The notes under the pieces: generated by a model | Told to the model about the DNA's origin: nothing | Seen by the model: the letters and a program-made list of their open reading frames with translations, nothing else | Database searches by the model: none | Assembly (NCBI RefSeq): GCF_023159225.1 | Contig: NC_063166.1 | Coordinates: 71,089,227 to 71,153,226 of the forward strand | Length of the DNA stretch: 64,000 nucleotides | From: Perognathus longimembris pacificus | Lineage: Eukaryota; Chordata; Mammalia; Rodentia; Heteromyidae | Direction: 5' to 3' | Shown here: one piece after another, positions 57,861 to 64,000 of the stretch | How the letters are laid out: each line of letters starts with the position of its first letter | Position numbering within the stretch: position 1 is the stretch's first letter | Position numbers and translations under genes: made by a program

Positions 57861-58621
57861 TCAATGAATGGATTAATAGGCTAGTGGGCAGGCAAATGAA
57901 CAGAGGGGATCTGCTTGTGGGAGAGGCTGCCCTCGACAGAGTCGTTATCTGTCATGGGCCACAGGCCATTACAGGCCACAGACCAGCCTCTGGTCCTCCC
58001 TCAGCCTCCCAGCCCCTCCCCCCCATGCGAACGTCCCCCCTCCCCCCCAGGTGACCTTGCTGGTTCTTTATGGTCGGAATAATTGTTACACCATTAATAA
58101 TCATTACCCTCAGTTTTTTCCACAGCTTGTCTCCTCAACATGGGCCAAGGGCCTAAGAAAAATGCCTCGGGCTTTCTGAGCTTTGAGTTCTCACTCTCTG
58201 CGTAGGGAGCACAGCCTCAGGGGTCCCGTGTGGCCTGAAACAAATGTCTGTGGCCACTTCCAGACCAGAGAGCGATGACACCCCAGCCACCATGTTGTTT
58301 CCTAGGCAACCCTCAGAGTGGGATTTTTCCTTGACCACTCCTTCTCCAGACTCAGAGCTGGGCCTGGGAGGGTGATAGGGTCAAGTTCATGTGGTCGGAA
58401 CATGACATGGTGGGCCTAGAACAGCCTCAAGCCTTCACTAAGGTGACAGGGCAGCAGCGTTTCACCTTGATGGCCCAGTTCCAGCGTGTGTATTGCTTCA
58501 GAAAACACTGCAGTGTTGGAGAGCACTGGCTGGTCTCATGCTGTGCAACTTCTTGGTACGTTTGAGATTAGTTCAAAGTTTCAGAACATTGAAACATCCA
58601 AACCACAAAAAACAAACCGGA

Positions 58622-59058
58622 GGCCAAGTGCCAGGGATATTAAAAAAGCTGAGATCTGAGTATTGTTGTTCAAAGCCAGCCCTGGCAGGAAAAGTCTACA
58701 AGACTCTTATCTCCGATTAAGCACCAAAAACGCTGGAAGCAAGGCTGTGGCTCAAGAGGTAGAGCACTAGCCTTAAGTGACAGAGCTCAGGGACAGTGGC
58801 TGGGCACCAGTGGCTCACACCTGTAATCCTAGCTATTCAGGAGACTCAGATCTGACGATCGTGATTCAAAGCCAGCCCCAGCAGAAAAGTCCCCATGAGA
58901 CTCTTATCTCCAATTAACCAGAAGCAGAGCTGGGGCAAAGTGGTAGAGTGCTAGCCTTGAGCAAAAGATTTCAGGGACAGTGTCCAGGCCCTGAATTCAA
59001 GCCCTACAACCAACTAGCTAAATAAAAGCTCAGGGACAACAGGCAGGCCCTAGGTACA
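58622..59058 (+). mobile_element. B1-Geo mosaic SINE, interrupted by another copy
   Basis: Outer element: 58622-58795 and 59027-59058. The left half begins with a damaged 7SL part; the Geo half breaks at AGCTCAGGGACA and resumes at 59027. Confidence 0.85.
58796..59026 (+). mobile_element. B1-Geo mosaic SINE nested in a B1-Geo SINE
   Basis: CTGGGCACCAGTGGCTCACA, CCTGTAATCCTAGCTATTCA to CAAGCCCTACAACC, tail CTAAATAAA. TSD AGCTCAGGGACA at 58784-58795 and 59027-59038, lying in the host Geo arm. Confidence 0.9.
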
Positions 59059-60164
59059 GGTCCTTTACTGGCTTGCATGTATGCGTGCACACGTGTGCAC
59101 ATACACAGAGTTGGGAAGGGATGCTAGGTGCCCCTGTGGGGACAAGGACACTGAACCCAGCGACACCCCCACCGCAGCCCTTCAGGCCCTCAGCCCTCAC
59201 AGGCGCCCACCTGGTCAGAGGCTGATTGATCCTCCAGGCTCCTGGCGCCGGCTCCCTCATCCATACCTCAGGCTGCTGCGTGTTTTCTTGTCTCTGATTG
59301 TAAACAGATTTGACTAAAGAGGTAAATTAGAAGTTAATTAGAGAGAACATGATTGATGAGGCAGTTTGCTGTGATTGGGAGGCGTGGAAAGGATGGGGCT
59401 CCCTGCATGGAGACGAGGGACTGGAAAGAGGAGGGAACATTCACAGGTGGGGGGCTCTTCAGGAGACCCCGCATGATAAGGGGCTAGCGAAGGCTGCCCA
59501 GTCTCCCAGACTCCAGAGTCAAAGTCAGAGCTCGTAGGCACGAGGCCTCACACAGAGCGCACCCTGAGAGCTGTAACTGGGGACCGGGCTCTGCTGGGCG
59601 GGGGACTCGCAGCCAAGCCTTCCCTGTGTGGTAGGGACCTTCACCTGGGACTTCCCCGGGGCACTGGCTTGTCAGACATTCATGCTGCTCTGGGTCTTGT
59701 GCATCTTCTCCTGCGAAGTGGACTGGTACACACACCTTCATTTCCTAGATTCACAATTGAGATTTGTAGCCAAACCAGCGTATCGTCAGACAGCCAAAAG
59801 GACAGAGCGGAGACTCACCCTAGAGCCTTCCTGTGGTCCAGCTAGGGGCCTGGTCATGTGGTCTCACCTCAGGGGTCCTCTCTGCCACACCCCTTCTTGC
59901 CAACTTCCAGCAGTGGTGAACTCACTTTCTCGCAAGGAGGCAAGAAGCATCCTGTTGGATAGCTGCCTTTTCCTTGTCCTGGTGTGTCACCTTGCAGCCC
60001 CTCCTCCAAGGTACAGACCCTGCTACTTGACAGCCTCCTTCACATCCCAGAATGGAGACGCCAGAGTAAGGAGGGACCTTATAGACTGTCCTACCCAACT
60101 TCCTCATAGTCCCAGGAAAATGCTGGAATGGGAAGTATTCAGCTGCCGCTAGAGAATCCTTCTG

Positions 60165-60285
60165 AGGCCTGTTGGTGCCTCACCCGTGATCCTAGCCCAC
60201 AGGAAGGTGGTGAGTTCTAGACCAGCCTGGACGACACAGCAAGACTCTGTCTCAAAATAAGTAAATAAACAAATAACAAAACATG
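60165..60285 (+). mobile_element. B1 SINE monomer
   Basis: GTGAGTTCTAGACCAGCCTG, GACGACACAGCAAGACTCTG, TCTCAAAATAAGTAAATAAA. Confidence 0.85.
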
Positions 60286-60628
60286 GCTTACATGATTATG
60301 CATGATATGTTGCTATATCAGGTCACAAAAATACATTTTCTTTTAAGTGCCTATTAGAAAATTTTAAGTTATACACACAGCTCTCATTTTATTCCCAGTG
60401 GCCAGCATGGGTCTGACAGTGACAACGCTAGGGTAGACTGACATTGCCCACCCTATGTGGACAGATCTGGATATTTAGAACACTCTCACGACAGGGCCTT
60501 GTCACTGGCAAAGTCCCAGCCCAAGAGCATCTGGCTACAGGTGAAGAGCCCGGGCCTGAGAAAGTTCATTGTTTTTGGTTCCTTGCCAGACTCAGGGCCT
60601 TTCTAGAAGGCTCCGAGCCTGGAGGCTT

Positions 60629-60882
60629 TTTTTTTTTTTTTTTTTTTTTCTGATCCTGGGACTGGAACTCTAAGCCTGGGTGCTGTCCCTGAGCTTCTTT
60701 TCCTCAAGGCTAGTGCTCTGCCACTTGAGCCATACATAGCACTGATTCTGGATGTTTCTAAGTAGTTTAGTGGAGATGAGAGTCTCCTGGACTTTCCTGC
60801 CTGGGCTGGCTTCAAAGGGTGAGCCTCAGATCTTGGCCTCCTGAATAGCTAGGATTCTAGGGATGAGCCGCTGGCATCCAGC
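60629..60882 (-). mobile_element. B1-Geo mosaic SINE (antisense)
   Basis: T tail, Geo complement (CTAGTGCTCTGCCACTTGAG), then 7SL complement (TTGGCCTCCTGAATAGCTAG). TSD AGCCTGGAGGCTT / AGCCCGGAGGCTT (60616-60628, 60883-60895). Confidence 0.92.
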
Positions 60883-61429
60883 AGCCCGGAGGCTTCTGTG
60901 ACAAGGCCACGGGCTATCTACAGAGGCCACCAGAGCTCCTGCACAGCTTTGAGGGGCACAGAACAGAAGCTCATCATCAGAGGAGAGGTGACCCAGACCT
61001 GGTGGGCAGCTCACAGCTTGGCCCCCAGCTCCGCACTCCAGCTGAGCTGGGGTGGGCAGATGGCTCCCCCATGCGAGGGCTGGCAGGACCCCAGGCTAGG
61101 AAGAGAAGACGTCCTCCACCTGATTCTCACTGTGGCCACTCTGTCCCCACATTAGACAGCTCCAGCGCCCAGTGAGTGAGCCAGCACATTCCCAGGTCCC
61201 TCCCCAAACCCAGGTAGAGACGCTGAGAGAGAGTGCCCTCTCAAGCATAACCAGCCTTCCCAGAGCCTCTGAAGCCACCGACACCTCAAAGTCTGTCTCA
61301 GCCAGTGTGCTGTGCCCCAGCTGTGCACTGTAATTGCCTAGAGATTTTTTTTTTTAAAGCCTGATACCAAGACCTCATAGCAGACCAGTGGTGGTCAGAA
61401 TCTCTGCGGGTTAGCCCAGGCATTAACAA

Positions 61430-61600
61430 TTGATGCCCAAGTCATCCCAGCACTGATCCAGCTTTTCAGATGGGTCATTTGGGGGTAGGAAAAAAAAAAT
61501 TATAAGGCACAGAGAGGGACAGTCACTTACCCAAGCCCACACAGGATGAAGGGAAAGCCAGCCCCAGAGCCTGATTTGGGGCCAACTTCTCTCTCCAGGC
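61430..61600 (-). mobile_element. MIR remnant (antisense)
   Basis: TTTTCAGATGGGTCATTTGG, AAGGCACAGAGAGGGACAGT, CACTTACCCAAGCCCACACA. Interrupted by a run of 9 A. Confidence 0.7.
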
Positions 61601-63059
61601 TATATCTCCCTTTCCAAACGAGAGTCCAGGCAAGTGAAGCCCGCAGTATTTCACTTTAATAATGTTGGAACCCAGTGCAACCAGGGCCACCACAGGGCTG
61701 GGCCCGGAGCCTCCAGTGACGATTAGTAAAGCTGTAAGTCTTTTCTTTTATCCAAATCTTGGGCAGTAATTTAGGAAATTTAATTAAAGGGGGAGAAATG
61801 GGGACACCTCGGGCTCCCTGCCTCCTGTTATAATGAATGAAATACACCGGGCTGTAAAAGGAAATGCTGTCTGAGACGCAGCTTGGATGTTTTATTGCCA
61901 AGTTTTATTCGCTGATGTAAACGTAATCGCTGGAAACCGGAGCTCTATTAATGTACATATTTTCCCACATCCGGGCCCCCGCCCACCTTCCTCCTTCACT
62001 CTAGGCTGGTTCACAACCCACCCCCCCGCCCTTCCCGGGTCAGCCCTGGTGCTTTCTGGGCATGTCTGTGCCAAGTCTGGATTTCCCTGCCGGCTTCCTA
62101 CCCTCCTGTGGCAGATAAGACTTTAATAGAATTCCATTGCTCCTCAGAGCTCAGTAATGCACTCTGGAAATTAGGCAGCTCCATACTAAAGCCATTGTTC
62201 CCTCTTACAAATGGGCTTCCTGGAAGCCAGTGACCGTGGGGTCTCGATAAGCTCCCATGAAGCCTCGCTCCCATGTTATTGGTGTGTTAAAAGGTGCGGC
62301 TCTGGGCTTACATTGCTCATTGTTAGGGGCTGATACATTTAAGTAGTTTCTCCATGAATCAGGCCGCTCAGGTATCTCCCCCCACCCCTGCCCTTGACAT
62401 TGATAGATGAGCGAAAGGAAGCCATTTAGACGATGCTCCGTAGGCCCCGGCCCACACGGTGAATGATTTCCAATGCCTGGTTTAATTTATTTTTAAATGA
62501 AATTTGTTATTGATTCTGGATTAAAAGGACAAATCTTACGGCTGTTACCACTGACAGAGCCACGGTGCTGAAGTGACACCTCACAGGAAGGGGAGGGGGG
62601 GCCAGGACTCTCCGGAAGCCTGGCTCATAGGCAAGGGGTAGTGCAAGCCCACCCGCTTGAGGGCAGCTTGAACACCATCATTTTTCCCAGCAGAAGTACA
62701 TGACATGATGGTCCCCTTCTGAGCCTCATTTGTGTAAGGGAAATAGCAGTGATATTTGCTTCACACGCCCATGTGAATGCTGGATGCTTGCTTAGTTACC
62801 TCTGGGGATGGAAGGCTTACTCTCGCCTGACGCATTCCCAGAGTGGAATGAGTCATTAGTCCCCAACCCTCGTGAATCCCCAGAGATGCTTTTCTGGGAT
62901 ACTTTTTGTCTACATTCTGCCTCTATAACACTCCAATTCCACCGTGTCTGCCACTTGCCTTTGGCTGGGTGAAGCAGACAAGAGACAACTGCACAGGAAA
63001 GGAGTACAGGCGGAGAATACTACCCTCACATCTGGCTATGCTCCACCTCTCTGCATCAC

Positions 63060-63170
63060 CCCATGTGGGTGGGAAGTAATAATATTGGCCTCAGGGGTTG
63101 TTATGTGAATTGTGTGAGATCAGGGGTGTGAATGCAATGTAAAGTGTAAATCACAGTTTAAGTAGGTGCT
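63060..63170 (+). mobile_element. MIR 3' half remnant
   Basis: CAGGGGTTGTTATGTGAATT then GAATGCAATGTAAAGTG. Confidence 0.5.
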
Positions 63171-63224
63171 GCAGGAAATACAAATGGGACAGTACAATGT
63201 GCTGAGAGAGTCCGGAGGTGGGAT

Positions 63225-63345
63225 GCAAAGGATCTGTACCTGGTTCTGACAGGACATGGTTAGCTGTGTGGCTCTGAGGAAGTCACTTGTCCTTTCTGAG
63301 ACTCACTGCCCTATGCTGCAGAGGGGATGGGCTGAATTTGAGGTG
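63225..63345 (+). mobile_element. MIR 5' half remnant
   Basis: GGTTAGCTGTGTGGCTCTGA, GGAAGTCACTTGTCCTTTCT, GAGACTCACTG. Confidence 0.6.
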
Positions 63346-63439
63346 CTTAGGACTTAGGACAGACCATGGACTCTGGAATCTACAGTATCACTGCCTTGCT
63401 TTCCAAGCCTCTGTTTCCTAATCCATAGGCAATAACAAC

Positions 63440-63670
63440 CACCACCATAATAGTCAGCTTGTTATCTCCTGGGTTCAGGCATTGTTCTAAGTGCTTTTCA
63501 TGTAGCAACTCATTTAACCCTCACAACAATCTTGTGAGGGAGATACTATTATTCTTTTACTGTAGATGAGGAAATGGAGACACAGAAAAGCCAAACAACT
63601 TATCTAAGGTAACATAGCAAGTAGCAGCATTCAAAACTCAAGAGACTAGCTCTTGAGACCACTCTGCCCT
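63440..63670 (-). mobile_element. MIR (antisense), well preserved
   Basis: GGCATTGTTCTAAGTGCTTT, CTCATTTAACCCTCACAACA, GATGAGGAAATGGAGACACA, TTATCTAAGGTAACATAGCA: antisense MIR over most of its length. Confidence 0.9.
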
Positions 63671-64000
63671 ACCCTACCCTACCTTGAGGTGGAGTAAATG
63701 GGGGAGGGGGAATTCAAGTTCTTAGCATGGTGCTGTGGCACAGTGATGGAATGGAAGCTCAGGAGGTGGGAGAGGGAATGGGCAATCCCTCACTCTGGGG
63801 GGTCAGGCTGGACCTTAGCCAGTGGAGGCTCGGCTAGAGAGAAGGAGAGCCTATGTGCATAGGGGCAGGAGCAGAGTGGAGAGGAGGCAGGCCCCGGGGA
63901 GGGAAGACTGGTATGAGCCTATTTAAAGTCATATGGCCTCAGAGGTCAGAGGATTAACCTTGCTCCAGACTGTGGCAAGGAGAAATCCCTGAAGGTCAGT

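Larger units (their letters stand above)
48346..64000. other. Intergenic region downstream of CTNNBL1
   Basis: No exon, promoter-type CpG island or RNA gene is recognisable. In human the next gene is VSTM2L, tens of kb away, so its absence is expected. The region holds SINEs near 48.5, 50.2-50.5, 54.3, 57.5, 58.6-59.1, 60.2 and 60.6 kb, a 60-bp CA repeat, a 119-bp pyrimidine tract, an inverted repeat pair at 54.45 and 57.2 kb, MIR/L2 remnants, and A+T-rich motif clusters at 53.2, 56.05, 58.07, 59.3 and 61.7-62.6 kb. Stretches at 50640-53150 and 58140-58620 are G+C-rich to ordinary, without recognisable features. Confidence 0.8.

Noticed and set aside
59628..60152. 174-codon plus-strand open frame
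   Set aside because: No recognisable family, no promoter context and ordinary intergenic composition; probably chance.
48346..64000. First exon or promoter of VSTM2L
   Set aside because: No signal-peptide/Ig-like coding exon or CpG island seen; the human spacing also places it beyond the window.
1..64000. CRISPR array, phage, operon or other prokaryote-type defence system
   Set aside because: All regularly repeated units are microsatellites or dispersed SINEs; the coding unit is a spliced mammalian gene.

Overview
This is mammalian nuclear DNA: an intron-rich single gene tail followed by an intergenic region, dense in SINEs, old LINE/MIR remnants and microsatellites. No bacterial, phage or CRISPR-like gene system is present. 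The organism is most likely a geomyoid rodent (kangaroo rats, pocket mice, pocket gophers). The commonest repeat is a dimeric SINE with an ID-like tRNA-derived left arm and an unrelated right arm. From memory this matches the IDL-Geo SINE described from Geomyoidea. Species cannot be settled from the sequence alone.

The only protein-coding gene I can support is the 3' end of CTNNBL1 (catenin beta like 1), on the + strand. Five coding exons are readable: 21790-21887, 24118-24198, 38100-38237, 38426-38498 and 47906-47994. All have AG acceptors, GT donors and matching phases. Together they encode about the last 158 residues and end in the expected ...LLENF stop. By comparison with the human gene (from memory, 16 exons) they are exons 12-16. 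The 3' UTR follows, with an ATTAAA signal at 48321.

Layout: 1-21789 is the intron upstream of exon 12 and I found no earlier exon in it. The gene tail runs 21790 to about 48345. From there to 64000 is intergenic; in human the next gene is VSTM2L, but I see no exon of it here. The intergenic part alternates SINEs, a 60-bp CA repeat, a 119-bp pure pyrimidine tract, an inverted repeat pair, and several A+T-rich blocks with clustered homeodomain- or forkhead-type motifs that look like conserved non-coding elements.

The repeats carry most of the unusual signal. The right arm of the dimeric SINE (called Geo here) also occurs fused to a 7SL/B1-like left arm, and once alone as a truncated insertion flanked by a target-site duplication (TSD). 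Three sites show one SINE inserted into, or at the edge of, another, with TSDs that give the order. A CpG-richer block at about 40324-40782 has the architecture of a solitary antisense retroviral LTR. All family assignments were made by eye, without a repeat library.
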